Shown piece after piece: positions 14,765 to 26,611 of a stretch of 35,839 bases of DNA. The position numbers and the translations under genes are program-made. Source of the stretch: Candidatus Izemoplasma sp. (GTDB taxonomy: Bacteria; Bacillota_I; Bacilli_A; Izemoplasmatales; Izemoplasmataceae); the NCBI GenBank assembly GCA_036172455.1, contig JAXKVY010000007.1:1-35839 (forward strand), given 5' to 3'. Numbering within the stretch: position 1 is the first letter of the stretch; each line of letters opens with the position of its first letter. Below the pieces are notes generated by a model. That model saw only the letters and a list, made by a program, of their open reading frames with translations, was not told the origin of the DNA and ran no database searches.

Positions 14765-16549
14765 TTACTCAACGGTAACACTTTTGGCTAGATTACGCGG
14801 TTTGTCTATATCGTTTCCACGCTCCAACGCAGCATAATACGCAATTAACTGAGTTGGTATAACTGTTAACATTGGACTCAACACCTCATGGACATCATCA
14901 ACGATGATTTGATCATCTTGTTCGTGCACACTTTTTGTTGAAATGATTAATGCATGCGCACCACGACTTTTTACTTCATATAAATTTGAGCGTGTGTTTT
15001 TACTTGTTGCACGTTGCGAAATAATCGCAATTACAGGTGTGTTTTCTTCAATTAATGCAATTGTTCCGTGTTTTAATTCACCTGCCGCAAATCCTTCTGT
15101 CTGAATATAACTAATTTCTTTTAGCTTCAAACTCGCTTCTAAACAGGTATAGTAATCAATCCCTCGACCGATATAAAAACAGTTACGTTTCGTCAAGTAA
15201 TCTTTTACGAGTGATTTGATATAATCCCGTTTATCTATAATGTTTTCCATACTAATCGCAACACGGGATAATTCTTTATATAAATTAATATGACCATCAC
15301 TTAATCCATATGCTAAAATACTTAAAATCGCAATCTGGGCAGTGTATGCTTTGGTGCTTGCGACAGCAATTTCTGGACCTGCCATAATTTCTAGATAATG
15401 ATCTGCTTCTCTTGCAAGTGTACTTGTTTTCACATTGGTTATGGTGAGTGAGCGGTATCCTTTTGCTTTAATATTCACCAATACTGCTCGTAAATCAGCT
15501 GTTTCTCCACTTTGTGAAATAAAGATAAATAATGGATTTTTCGTTAACAGAGGCATGTTATACGCAAACTCACTTGCGATATGGACCTCGGTTGGAATGT
15601 TCGCCATTTTCTCAAATATTTGTTTACCAACAAACCCAGCATTCATACTGGTTCCTGCGGCAATAATATAAATCCGATCTGTATCTTCTAACGTTTCTTT
15701 TATCGGACCATTTAATTGCACTTTACCGTTTTTAAAATACCGTTGTAAGATATTGCGAATAACCCCAGGTTGTTCATTAATTTCCTTTAACATGAAATGG
15801 GCGTATTCACCTTTTTCAATATTACTAGCGTCAATATCAATCTCTTTGATATCATGTTCAACATGTTTACCAATAATATCTTTAATCTTATAACTTGCCC
15901 CATCAATTTCAACAAATGTTTTATCTTCTAAAGGAATGTACTCATTCGCATACCCAACACATGCCATCACATCACTTGCGACAACGATACCGTGTTGAGA
16001 TAACCCTATTAATAAAGGACTTTTGTTTTTGGCCGCATACAGTTTATGCGGATTATCACGATCAATGATTGCTAAAGCGTAAGACCCTTCTAATAAACTC
16101 ATTGTTTTACGAATGGCTTCTGAGACACTCATTTTTGAAGCGAAGCGCTCAATCAAATGCGCAATCACTTCAGTATCTGTATCACTCGCAAAGACACTGC
16201 CTTGCAAATAACTAGCAGTTAGTTCTTTGTAGTTTTCTATCACACCGTTATGTACAATAAAAAAACGGCTTCCATTAGAATAGTGAGGATGACTGTTCGC
16301 ATAATTGGGGATACCATGTGTTGCCCACCGCGTATGTCCAATACCAAGACCACTGTCAAATGAATAATCAACAATTGATTTTAAGTGCGCAATGCGCCCT
16401 TTGTCTTTATAAACGTTAAAATCATTTTGCGCATTATTTCTTAACGTAATGCCGGCACTATCATAGCCTCTATATTCTAATTTTTCTAAGCCATTTAATA
16501 TAATTTCTCTTGCATCTTTATTCCCAATATATCCTACAATACCACACAT
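14765..16549 (-). CDS. glmS: Glutamine-fructose-6-phosphate aminotransferase
   Basis: Makes glucosamine-6-P from fructose-6-P and glutamine, the entry to amino-sugar synthesis. N-terminal Ntn glutaminase with catalytic Cys2 (MCGIVGYIGN) and the GHTRWATHG and HNGVIENY motifs; two SIS domains with AAGTSMNAG, SQSGETADL and ASTKAYTAQ; C-terminus ending LAKSVTVE. 594 aa is typical. It heads glmS-glmM-glmU. The predicted leader is only about 20 nt, so there is no room for a glmS ribozyme; regulation must differ from Bacillus. Confidence 0.98.
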   Translation of the reverse strand: MCGIVGYIGNKDAREIILNGLEKLEYRGYDSAGITLRNNAQNDFNVYKDKGRIAHLKSIVDYSFDSGLGIGHTRWATHGIPNYANSHPHYSNGSRFFIVHNGVIENYKELTASYLQGSVFASDTDTEVIAHLIERFASKMSVSEAIRKTMSLLEGSYALAIIDRDNPHKLYAAKNKSPLLIGLSQHGIVVASDVMACVGYANEYIPLEDKTFVEIDGASYKIKDIIGKHVEHDIKEIDIDASNIEKGEYAHFMLKEINEQPGVIRNILQRYFKNGKVQLNGPIKETLEDTDRIYIIAAGTSMNAGFVGKQIFEKMANIPTEVHIASEFAYNMPLLTKNPLFIFISQSGETADLRAVLVNIKAKGYRSLTITNVKTSTLAREADHYLEIMAGPEIAVASTKAYTAQIAILSILAYGLSDGHINLYKELSRVAISMENIIDKRDYIKSLVKDYLTKRNCFYIGRGIDYYTCLEASLKLKEISYIQTEGFAAGELKHGTIALIEENTPVIAIISQRATSKNTRSNLYEVKSRGAHALIISTKSVHEQDDQIIVDDVHEVLSPMLTVIPTQLIAYYAALERGNDIDKPRNLAKSVTVE

Positions 16550-16576
16550 ACTATCAACTCCTTATAAGCACTATTT

Positions 16577-16605
16577 ACTATACCATATATTATGTCGTTT
16601 ATCAA
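16577..16605 (-). promoter_or_regulatory. Promoter of glmS-glmM-glmU
   Basis: -35 TTGATA (16600-16605), 17-bp spacer, extended -10 TGG-TATAGT (16577-16582) on the minus strand. The -35 overlaps the last codons of the ABC permease gene. Confidence 0.75.
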
Positions 16606-17342
16606 TGCTTTTTGTGAGTGACTACTTGGTATGTGTAACGACTATTGATGAACATAAAGAAGCTTAGACAGAGGAGCAGTATTGCGCCATACCCATAAAC
16701 GTAATAGGGCTTATATTGGCTATTTACTAACATGTCAGGGAAAACGAAATGAAGCCAATAATAAAGAGGCGTTAGGTCATTTGACTCAATGATAGGATCT
16801 GTCATAGTAAACGCTAATAAGTACCCCATTAAGGGAATCATAAACGCTAAAATGTGTTGCATATAGCAATATATCAGCGCTCCAAGCAAAAGGTAATATA
16901 CACCAAGGATGAAGATACTGATGAAGATATACAATAAATTGACTGTAAAGTCAAAGTACTCGGTAAGTAGACCAAACGCGGTTAAGATACTCCCAATAAT
17001 TATTATCACAATAGCTAGAAGAACCATTATTACAATGAGTTTAGTCGTAATAAAAACCGTTGTGTCTTGCCGACCAACGAATAAGACATCATATTGATTC
17101 GATACCTGCGCATGCATCAGTAAAAAGATGACACTCACCGTCACCATGAGTTTTAAATATGTAATCATATCTTGATAATACCGCTCTTGTAATTGGGTCA
17201 TAAAAAAGCGTTGATACGCACTCGTTGACATGACTTCTGACGTTAACCACGCATAAAGAACTGTTAAAACGCCAATAACACCTAAATATATAACAATCCG
17301 TTTTGTAAACAAAAGGTTAAACTGAACCAATAATCCTTTCAT
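16602..17342 (-). CDS. ABC transporter permease subunit, uncharacterised
   Basis: 246-aa membrane protein with six hydrophobic helices (about residues 15-35, 65-82, 105-128, 133-160, 168-185, 222-240), the ABC-2-like layout of a half-permease. It overlaps the ATPase gene by 4 nt, so the two surely form one transporter. No specific family motif is recognised. It closes a four-gene overlapping cassette whose first two products are extracytoplasmic. It ends in TGA, with UGG used for tryptophan internally, showing standard code. Confidence 0.75.
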   Translation of the reverse strand: MKGLLVQFNLLFTKRIVIYLGVIGVLTVLYAWLTSEVMSTSAYQRFFMTQLQERYYQDMITYLKLMVTVSVIFLLMHAQVSNQYDVLFVGRQDTTVFITTKLIVIMVLLAIVIIIIGSILTAFGLLTEYFDFTVNLLYIFISIFILGVYYLLLGALIYCYMQHILAFMIPLMGYLLAFTMTDPIIESNDLTPLYYWLHFVFPDMLVNSQYKPYYVYGYGAILLLCLSFFMFINSRYTYQVVTHKKH

Positions 17343-17890
17343 AAAAACACCACATCCATAATATCTTCTTTGATTACATCATCTAAATGTGAAGAGATGA
17401 TTATTTGCTTATTAACCTTTTGCATAAAATCAATTAAAGCTATTTTACCCAGTTTATCTAATCCTGAAAACGGCTCATCAAGTAAATACATATCAACCTC
17501 ACACGCAAGCGTTAGAATCAAATTAAGCTTCATTTGATTTCCTTTTGATAATGCTGTACAGGTATGTTTCAAATAGGGTCGAAATTGTAACATATCAATT
17601 AACTCATCCATGAGTGACGGATTAAAGGTTACATCCATATAATTAATCTGTGTTAATAAATCCTCACATACGATATCAATTGGAAACTTTGGATGATCTT
17701 GTGCATAACGAAATGACCCCGTTAATCCCCTTAATGAGGTCATCCCCGCCAGGACCCTTAATACCGTACTCTTCCCTACTCCGTTTGGCCCAACAAGGAC
17801 AGTTACCTGTTTCTTTAAAGGGATGTCTGGCACAGTGACTGTCGCTTGTTTGAACTTAATAGTAAATCCTTTAATCTGAGATAGGGTCAT
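17339..17890 (-). CDS. ABC transporter ATP-binding subunit, compact
   Basis: ATPase of about 183 aa, short for the class. Order of motifs: Walker A GPNGVGKST, Q-loop YAQDHPKFP, signature variant ALSKGNQMK (LSKGN in place of LSGGQ), Walker B MYLLDEPFSGLD and H-loop IISSHLDD. The start is ATG at 17890, inside the last codons of the upstream gene; an upstream in-frame extension would overlap that gene by 120 nt and has no family similarity. The Shine-Dalgarno is weak, so translation probably relies on coupling. Partner of the permease encoded next. Substrate unknown. Confidence 0.85.
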   Translation of the reverse strand: MTLSQIKGFTIKFKQATVTVPDIPLKKQVTVLVGPNGVGKSTVLRVLAGMTSLRGLTGSFRYAQDHPKFPIDIVCEDLLTQINYMDVTFNPSLMDELIDMLQFRPYLKHTCTALSKGNQMKLNLILTLACEVDMYLLDEPFSGLDKLGKIALIDFMQKVNKQIIISSHLDDVIKEDIMDVVFL

Positions 17891-18812
17891 CAATCTCAAT
17901 CCAATCATCTGTATTATCCATATGGAATAAAGGTTGTCTAATAAACGGGAAATCATCAATATATTGTGTCTTTTCAGTGCCATCAATCTCATAGGTCACT
18001 TTGACAGTAAAACGCTCAATATACTCAATTGATGCGTTATACACTAATGGCACATAAAAAGCTTTTGAAGTTTGACTCAATAACTGTATTCTTAACTCTG
18101 TAGGGACATATGTTTGAAACAAATCATAGCTTGCTAATCCGAGGATGTCACTAGGACAATCAGTATACTCAACTGGTGTATACACTTCTTTTAGTTGCCG
18201 TGTATTCGCTTTTACAGATACGCTCATAATGTCAATATCTTTAATAAGGATGTTATGATACGTTAAATTACCTAGTTCTATATATAATCCACTCACCCGA
18301 GAGCCTTTGTCATAGGTATCAATTGTCGCAGATAAGCCCCCTAAACTAAGGGATGGCTCAGCATCATGTGTAAAAACATAATTGACTTCACCAACTGGAA
18401 TATAATACGTTGTATCATTGCGATAGGTAATTTCTAAGGACGCATCATCATAAATCAGTTGTCCATCATCGAGATGAATCAATGGACGCAAATCAAAATG
18501 AACAACTGTAAAGACGGTGTCTTGATGTAGGAGTTGTTGCTTATCAATCATGATCTTATCAATTTCGACACGTGTTTTTTCATCCCCATTAACTAGCGCT
18601 ATACGCGAGATATAGTCTTCATCAAAATGAAAACTATTTGGATCATTGGTTAAGACACTAATGCGAAACGTTTCATAGCTATTGGTTTCATACATTGAAA
18701 TGACTTGTTTGCGGCTCATCATCTGTAAGGGGCGCTCTTCTTGAATAAATAATAAGAGAGTGACTATTATGATTAAAATTAAAATGATGCCACCAAGAAC
18801 TTTACCCTTCAT
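17871..18812 (-). CDS. Membrane-anchored extracytoplasmic protein, unknown function
   Basis: 313-aa protein with an N-terminal anchor (GKVLGGIILILIIIVTLLLFI, residues 4-23 core) and a long, mostly beta-strand, soluble remainder lacking further membrane spans. No conserved domain is recognised. The gene overlaps the preceding secreted-protein gene by 11 nt and the following ATPase gene by about 20 nt, so it belongs to the same translational unit. It may be a substrate-handling or accessory subunit of the transporter; that is inference from position only. Confidence 0.65.
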   Translation of the reverse strand: MKGKVLGGIILILIIIVTLLLFIQEERPLQMMSRKQVISMYETNSYETFRISVLTNDPNSFHFDEDYISRIALVNGDEKTRVEIDKIMIDKQQLLHQDTVFTVVHFDLRPLIHLDDGQLIYDDASLEITYRNDTTYYIPVGEVNYVFTHDAEPSLSLGGLSATIDTYDKGSRVSGLYIELGNLTYHNILIKDIDIMSVSVKANTRQLKEVYTPVEYTDCPSDILGLASYDLFQTYVPTELRIQLLSQTSKAFYVPLVYNASIEYIERFTVKVTYEIDGTEKTQYIDDFPFIRQPLFHMDNTDDWIEIDDPISD

Positions 18813-19440
18813 TGATTTGTTCCTTTCTTAATGAGTAATACTCTGTTGTTACGACAAAGACTTCCCAGCCACCTTTACGGACATTTCGCCAAAAGCGATA
18901 ATATTTAGCGACGCCATTACTAATTTTACCTTCTCCTTTTACTTCGACAATTAGTTTGGTCATAGGGTCGATGTCAACACGTATTTCAATATCTTCGGTA
19001 TATGTTTCTGTTGATGACGTTAAAATCTCCCAATCAAGCTCTTCTTCAAACCCGAGTTCTATGGTGTAAATCTCCCCTTCTGCGGTCATATTTAAATTTC
19101 CTGAGACATTGTACTGTTTTGTTGTTGTTTCAATACTTTTAAACTCAAATTCTTGCCGTATTGGTGTCGTTCCTTCATTGACAATGACATATAATGTATC
19201 CTTTGTAAAGGTGACGGGTTCAGCGTCATATTTGGTGTAGGTGCGCCAACCCCAAAAACGCCGACGTTTAACCTTTTTATAATATTTCTTATACATCTTA
19301 TTGGTGTACTCATCTAAAAACTTAGCCCCACTATGTTCAAACGTCACCTCTTGATAAGTTTCATAGTCACTCGCGGTGACATCTTGAATCGCAAATGCGC
19401 TTAAAAAAGCGATTAACGCGATAATCATACTTTTTTTCAT
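18802..19440 (-). CDS. Secreted protein of unknown function, first gene of an ABC cassette
   Basis: 212-aa protein with a clear signal peptide (MKKSMIIALIAFLSAFAIQDVTAS, core hydrophobic residues 5-18, likely cleaved after TAS). The mature part is rich in beta-strand patterns and aromatic residues and has a basic patch YYKKVKRRRFWGWRTY near residues 53-68. No cysteines and no lipobox. No domain is recognised. It opens a cassette of four overlapping genes ending with an ABC ATPase and permease. A hairpin at 19445-19481 contains its Shine-Dalgarno GGAGGTG, suggesting post-transcriptional control. Confidence 0.65.
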   Translation of the reverse strand: MKKSMIIALIAFLSAFAIQDVTASDYETYQEVTFEHSGAKFLDEYTNKMYKKYYKKVKRRRFWGWRTYTKYDAEPVTFTKDTLYVIVNEGTTPIRQEFEFKSIETTTKQYNVSGNLNMTAEGEIYTIELGFEEELDWEILTSSTETYTEDIEIRVDIDPMTKLIVEVKGEGKISNGVAKYYRFWRNVRKGGWEVFVVTTEYYSLRKEQINEG

Positions 19441-19444
19441 TAAA

Positions 19445-19481
19445 AAACACCTCCATCACTATAGTAGTGACAGACGTGTTT
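19445..19481 (-). terminator. Hairpin between patatin gene and ABC cassette, enclosing the next Shine-Dalgarno
   Basis: Inner 6-bp arms TCACTA/TAGTGA (19456-19461 with 19465-19470) inside outer AAACAC/GTGTTT (19445-19450 with 19476-19481). On the minus strand a T-run follows directly, so it may stop transcription after the patatin gene. GGAGGTG for the next gene lies in the 3' part of the structure and would be partly masked. Confidence 0.55.
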
Positions 19482-19489
19482 AATTTCTT

Positions 19490-20317
19490 TTATTCTTCTA
19501 AAATATCTTCAAGGTTCTCTCGTAATAGCTTGGTCATGTCGTGATAACCAAAGTTAAACCGTCTCTCTAAATATTCTTGTTTAAAGTCAAGCATTCCCCG
19601 TAGACTTTTTTTCGGATAACACACCAATAACTTAGCGCGTTTTTCACGCGTGATACGCATCATACTAAAGGTATATAAATCAATGACGATAATCACATCA
19701 CACCCTGCCTTAATTAATGGCTCATAAGGAGCGTTATCTAAGATGCCACCATCATAATACCGTTTATCATCAATTTGGACAGGTTTAAAGGCCACCGGAA
19801 TCGCGCATGAGGCTAATAAAACTTTGTTGCGTTTTGCTGCTTCGATTTTATTTATGTCATAAAAATCAACCTGATAATCTGATTTAAAGAAGTGTTTATA
19901 ATTGGTTTTGATTAAATCAAAGAAACTAGCGTTCTCATCACCTAGGCGTGTTGTTGCCACATACACTTCTTTATCTTTGATTTTCTCAAAATCAACTGTC
20001 TCTTCTATCATGGTTTTTAGTTTTTCAATATTAAAGATACCCTTATTAAAAAAATCAAGTTTCTCTTTTAAGAGGCGTTTAAAAATATCATCTTCAGTAT
20101 GAAACAAATCGGTGTTATCCCGTTTCATCCATACATCATAGGCAAGTTCATAATCTCCCATCGCATATAATACAGCGTTAAGAGAACCCACACTTGCACC
20201 ACTAAAATGTTTAACTTTTTCTAAAACTCCATATTCATTTAATGCCTTCCACGCACCAATTTGATACGCACCTCGTGCGCCACCACCGGCTAAGGCAATA
20301 CCAATTTGTTTTGCCAT
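19490..20317 (-). CDS. Patatin-like phospholipase (RssA/YlbK type)
   Basis: Putative cytoplasmic or membrane-associated lipid acyl hydrolase. All catalytic elements are present: oxyanion hole GGGARGAYQIG (residues 10-20), nucleophile elbow GASVGSLNA (Ser near residue 43), and the catalytic aspartate in DGGILDNAP (near residue 188). 275 aa, normal for bacterial members. AAAGGGGGAACGT precedes the ATG and the gene is 15 nt after mnmA. Substrate is not predictable. Confidence 0.9.
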   Translation of the reverse strand: MAKQIGIALAGGGARGAYQIGAWKALNEYGVLEKVKHFSGASVGSLNAVLYAMGDYELAYDVWMKRDNTDLFHTEDDIFKRLLKEKLDFFNKGIFNIEKLKTMIEETVDFEKIKDKEVYVATTRLGDENASFFDLIKTNYKHFFKSDYQVDFYDINKIEAAKRNKVLLASCAIPVAFKPVQIDDKRYYDGGILDNAPYEPLIKAGCDVIIVIDLYTFSMMRITREKRAKLLVCYPKKSLRGMLDFKQEYLERRFNFGYHDMTKLLRENLEDILEE

Positions 20318-20332
20318 ACGTTCCCCCTTTAT

Positions 20333-23326
<2,994 letters not shown>

Positions 23327-23337
<11 letters not shown>

Positions 23338-23914
23338 CGTCATCACCTTGATAGAGATTATTTTCTTTAATATAGTCATAAACACATTGCGGAACAAGCG
23401 CTTGGTTAAGTGTCTCTCTAAATTCTGTCGAACTCATATCGATATGAAAGTCTTCATAAATGATAAAATGCGACTTAAATTTATGTAATAACGTATTCTC
23501 TTTTATAACAGAATGAATATTAATATTGTTTCGACCTAGGATTATAAATTTAAACTCACTTAACAAACCAGACGCATTCTTCCATTGATCTAAGTACGTC
23601 AAGTTATCTGCGCCCATAACAAAGTATATGTCTTCTTCATGAAGATCACTCAAACGAATCAGTGATTGATATGTTCCTAAAAAGTCTGTATCGTTCAATT
23701 CTAATGTAGAAATTCTAACATCTTCTAATCCTTTCACCGCTAATTCAAGCATATTTAAGCGGTGATAATTACTGGCTAAACTGCTTTTGGTATAGGCATT
23801 ACTAACGGGTAAAAAGGTAAAGGTAGCGTTGGGAAACTCATCTTTTAAAAAATGATAAATATCAATGTGGGCATTGGTCACTGGATTGAATGCACCACCG
23901 AATACAATTTGCAT
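23327..23914 (-). CDS. nadD: Nicotinate-nucleotide adenylyltransferase
   Basis: Converts nicotinate mononucleotide and ATP to deamido-NAD, directly feeding NadE. HxGH-superfamily signature GGAFNPVTNAH at the N-terminus (with N in place of the usual H/G before AH), VMGADN in the middle and MSSTEFRE (ISSTxIR motif) at the C-terminus. 195 aa. First gene of nadD-nadE-mnmA-patatin. Does not carry the HD phosphohydrolase (YqeK) fusion found in some relatives. Confidence 0.93.
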
Positions 23915-23950
23915 TATGTCACATCCTTTATGCTACTAATTATCAACCAT

Positions 23951-23956
23951 ATTATA
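23951..23956 (-). promoter_or_regulatory. Extended -10 promoter of nadD-nadE-mnmA
   Basis: TGC-TATAAT on the minus strand, 37 bp before the nadD start; -35 poor. It is divergent from the promoter at 24031. Confidence 0.55.
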
Positions 23957-24030
23957 GCACTTATTGTCTTAAATTGGTACCTATTTGACAAAAATAGTCG
24001 TTCTTTGTTTTTCTCTTTCAACATGTGTGT

Positions 24031-24036
24031 TATAAT
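24031..24036 (+). promoter_or_regulatory. Extended -10 promoter of the plus-strand M42 gene
   Basis: TGT-TATAAT on the plus strand, 20 bp before ATG at 24057, with AAAGAGGTG as ribosome binding site. Confidence 0.6.
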
Positions 24037-24056
24037 TTTTTTAAAGAGGTGAAACA

Positions 24057-25079
24057 ATGACATTCAATACAGAATATATTTTAGACTTTGCAAAAGAGAT
24101 TTTACTGATTAATAGTCCAAGTGGTTATGCGAAAGATATCATTCCACGGATTAAACAAGAAGCTGATAAGTATGCATTACCCTACGAAACAACAAAGAAA
24201 GGGAATCTCATTATTACCTACCCAGGCGCATCAGAAAAAACAGTTGGGTTAAGTGTCCATGTCGATACCTTAGGTGCAATGGTGAGAAGTATTTCATCCG
24301 ATGGCAAGATAAAGTTTACCGCTATTGGCGGCCCATTATGGCCAACCTTAGATGGCGAATATTGCACGGTATTAACACGTGACAATAAAACCTATAGTGG
24401 GACATTCTTATCAACATCCCCTGCCGTTCATGTCTACAAAGATGCAAAAGATAAAGCACGGACACCAGAACATATGTATGTTCGGATTGATGAAGTGGTG
24501 CAATCTAAAGAAGATGTAGAAGCGTTGGGAATTGAAGTTGGAAACTTTATTTTTATCGACCCAAAAACGACCATCACTGATAGCGGATTTATCAAATCTC
24601 GTTTCTTAGATGATAAAATTAATGTCGCTAGTATTTTTGGCCTTATCGATAGAATGAAACGAGACAATATCACACCCAAACATACGATTAAATTCATTAT
24701 TAGTACCTATGAAGAAGTAGGTCATGGGGCATCTTATATTCCTGAACTAGATGAACTCATCGCAGTAGATATGGGCTGTATTGGCGATGATTTAACTTGT
24801 ACTGAACAAGATGTATCTATCTGTCCCAAAGATTCTAGTGGCCCATATGACTATGATTTAACCAATAATATGATTACCATCGCTAAAAATCAAAAGATTA
24901 ATCATGCGATTGATATTTATCCATATTATGGCAGTGATGTTTCTGCGGCAATGCGTGGTGGAAATGATCTTAAAGGCGCATTAGTTGGCCCAGGAGTTCA
25001 TGCATCACATGGTATGGAACGGACGCATATTGATGCGATTACATCGACCATAGAGTTGTTATACCACTATGTCAAATAA
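24057..25079 (+). CDS. M42-family aminopeptidase, second paralogue
   Basis: 340-aa dinuclear-metal peptidase related to the product encoded at 5688 but clearly diverged. Metal ligands and catalytic residues: LSVHVDTLGAM (His68, Asp70), FLDDKIN (bridging Asp), STYEEVGHGAS (Glu pair), AVDMGCIG (Asp) and VHASHGMERTH (His). Cytosolic, as no signal peptide is present. The following phosphodiesterase gene overlaps by 11 nt, so both are translated from one transcript ending at the 26183-26205 terminator. Having two M42 enzymes suggests reliance on peptides. Confidence 0.92.
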   Translation: MTFNTEYILDFAKEILLINSPSGYAKDIIPRIKQEADKYALPYETTKKGNLIITYPGASEKTVGLSVHVDTLGAMVRSISSDGKIKFTAIGGPLWPTLDGEYCTVLTRDNKTYSGTFLSTSPAVHVYKDAKDKARTPEHMYVRIDEVVQSKEDVEALGIEVGNFIFIDPKTTITDSGFIKSRFLDDKINVASIFGLIDRMKRDNITPKHTIKFIISTYEEVGHGASYIPELDELIAVDMGCIGDDLTCTEQDVSICPKDSSGPYDYDLTNNMITIAKNQKINHAIDIYPYYGSDVSAAMRGGNDLKGALVGPGVHASHGMERTHIDAITSTIELLYHYVK

Positions 25080-26184
25080 TCCAATAACACCCCCAGATTA
25101 TACGAACTCCATACTCAATGTCAGCAATTCATTGCTTAAGTATTATCATGTACCCAATCCTCACCCGACTCATAAGACTGTCGATACGTTTTTAAATACA
25201 CAATATGATCACATCATTTATCTACTGCTTGATGGACTAGGAACTAATATTATCAAATACCATTTGAACAAAAGTGATACCTTGTACACCTATATGCAAG
25301 AAGAAATCACCAGTGTTTTCCCCCCAACAACCGTTGCAGCAACGAATGCGGTTATCTCAGGGAGAGCCCCGATTGAAAATGGTCACTTAGGATGGGTACA
25401 ATATTTTAAAAAAGAAGACACCAATCTAGTTGTCTTCAAAAATGAAGATTTTTATACGGGGCATAAACCTAGTGAAAACTTACGGGACAAATATCTTCGT
25501 TATGACCGGTTAGTTGATCAAATCAAAGCCAAAAATCCCCATCTCACAACACGAGAGTTCATGCCAAATATTGTCGATCCAAAAGGACCAAAAACCTTTA
25601 AGGAACAAGTCGAACGTGTCTTACTTCATACCCATAATCATGATCAAACATTTTCTTATGTGTATTGGGTTGAGCCTGATTTAAGCCAACATGAATATGG
25701 TATTGACAGTGACGAGATACACACTTTACTTAAAGAACTAAATGAAGAGGTCACTTCACTCATAAATCAACTGCCTCAAAATAGTTTATTGGTCGGCATT
25801 GCAGATCACGGATTAACAAATGTTGAGCCGTTACCACTTTATGACAACCCTGAACTCAACAACTTATTACAGCGCAAAACAAGTATTGAGCCAAGAGCGA
25901 CAAACTTCTTTGTTAAACCACATAAACATGACGCATTTGAAAAGATATTCCAATCATCTTTTGGTGACTATTATCAGTTATATACTAAAGAGGATTTACG
26001 CAAGAGTCACTTGCTTGGTAACGGTAAAGAACATCCAATGCTTGAATCATTTTTAGGGGATTACTTAGCAATTGCCACATCAAACAAAATGTTTACACTA
26101 TCCGATAAGAAACAACACAAAGCACATCATGCTGGACTTACTGAAGCTGAAATGATGGTGCCTCTTATTCTTTATAAAAAATAA
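25069..26184 (+). CDS. Alkaline-phosphatase-superfamily phosphodiesterase/pyrophosphatase
   Basis: 371-aa member of the type I phosphodiesterase/nucleotide pyrophosphatase group. Metal- and substrate-binding elements in order: LLLDGLGTN (Asp55), nucleophile region SVFPPTTVAATNAV (Thr87 or 88), VEPDLSQHEYG, GIADHGLTN and HHAGLTEAEM. No signal peptide, so probably intracellular, unlike many secreted members. Overlaps the M42 gene by 11 nt and has no strong Shine-Dalgarno of its own. Substrate unknown. Confidence 0.85.
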   Translation: MSNNPITPPDYTNSILNVSNSLLKYYHVPNPHPTHKTVDTFLNTQYDHIIYLLLDGLGTNIIKYHLNKSDTLYTYMQEEITSVFPPTTVAATNAVISGRAPIENGHLGWVQYFKKEDTNLVVFKNEDFYTGHKPSENLRDKYLRYDRLVDQIKAKNPHLTTREFMPNIVDPKGPKTFKEQVERVLLHTHNHDQTFSYVYWVEPDLSQHEYGIDSDEIHTLLKELNEEVTSLINQLPQNSLLVGIADHGLTNVEPLPLYDNPELNNLLQRKTSIEPRATNFFVKPHKHDAFEKIFQSSFGDYYQLYTKEDLRKSHLLGNGKEHPMLESFLGDYLAIATSNKMFTLSDKKQHKAHHAGLTEAEMMVPLILYKK

Positions 26185-26205
26185 CAGTGCAAAATTTGCA
26201 CTGTT
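26183..26205. terminator. Bidirectional terminator between convergent genes
   Basis: 11-bp perfect palindromic arms (26183-26193 with 26195-26205) with T-rich tracts on both strands, serving the plus-strand phosphodiesterase and the minus-strand gene ending at 26207. Confidence 0.88.
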
Positions 26206-26206
26206 T

Positions 26207-26605
26207 TTATTGGATGGTATCAATGATATAGTACTGATCATGTATCAACCCTTTGATCCCTGATTCATTCACTGTTTTAAAGGAGACTATAAAGGTTTCA
26301 GAATGACCGTCAGACGCTAAGGTCACTTCTACGGCATCACTGCCACTGATATCGACAATTTCACTTACGGTAATGGTTTCATTCTCGAGTTCGGCTTTAA
26401 TGACGTCACAGACAGTCTGTGTTTCTTCATTAAAATGCCGGTCACATACCGTAGTCTCATCGAGGCTCGTAAAATAACTTTCGACGAGTGTGTCCTTTGA
26501 AATAAATCCTGCAGGAGTGCTAGCGTAAGCATAAAACCCATAAAGTGCCCCACCGATAATGAGCAGGATGAACACCCTTTTTATGATTTTCTTAAGTCGC
26601 TTCAT
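26207..26605 (-). CDS. Small membrane-anchored hypothetical protein
   Basis: 132 aa: a basic N-terminus (MKRLKKIIKR), one membrane anchor (VFILLIIGGALYGFYAYA, about 11-28), then a short extracytoplasmic domain with two cysteines (VCDRHF, TVCDVI) that could form a disulphide. It resembles the general layout of small NTF2-like or lipoprotein-like accessory domains but matches no family I can name. Six nucleotides after the DUF697-like gene, so likely co-transcribed. Confidence 0.6.
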   Translation of the reverse strand: MKRLKKIIKRVFILLIIGGALYGFYAYASTPAGFISKDTLVESYFTSLDETTVCDRHFNEETQTVCDVIKAELENETITVSEIVDISGSDAVEVTLASDGHSETFIVSFKTVNESGIKGLIHDQYYIIDTIQ

Positions 26606-26611
26606 AGGTAT

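Noticed and set aside
16550-16601. Possible glmS ribozyme upstream of glmS
   Set aside because: Only about 50 bp separate the genes, mostly promoter; the ribozyme core is not present.
16602-17342. UGA read as tryptophan (mollicute code 4)
   Set aside because: UGA serves as the natural stop of this gene and all long genes close properly with code 11.
17891-17992. 34-residue N-terminal extension of the ABC ATPase
   Set aside because: It overlaps the upstream gene by more than 100 nt, is not similar to ABC domains and has no ribosome binding site.
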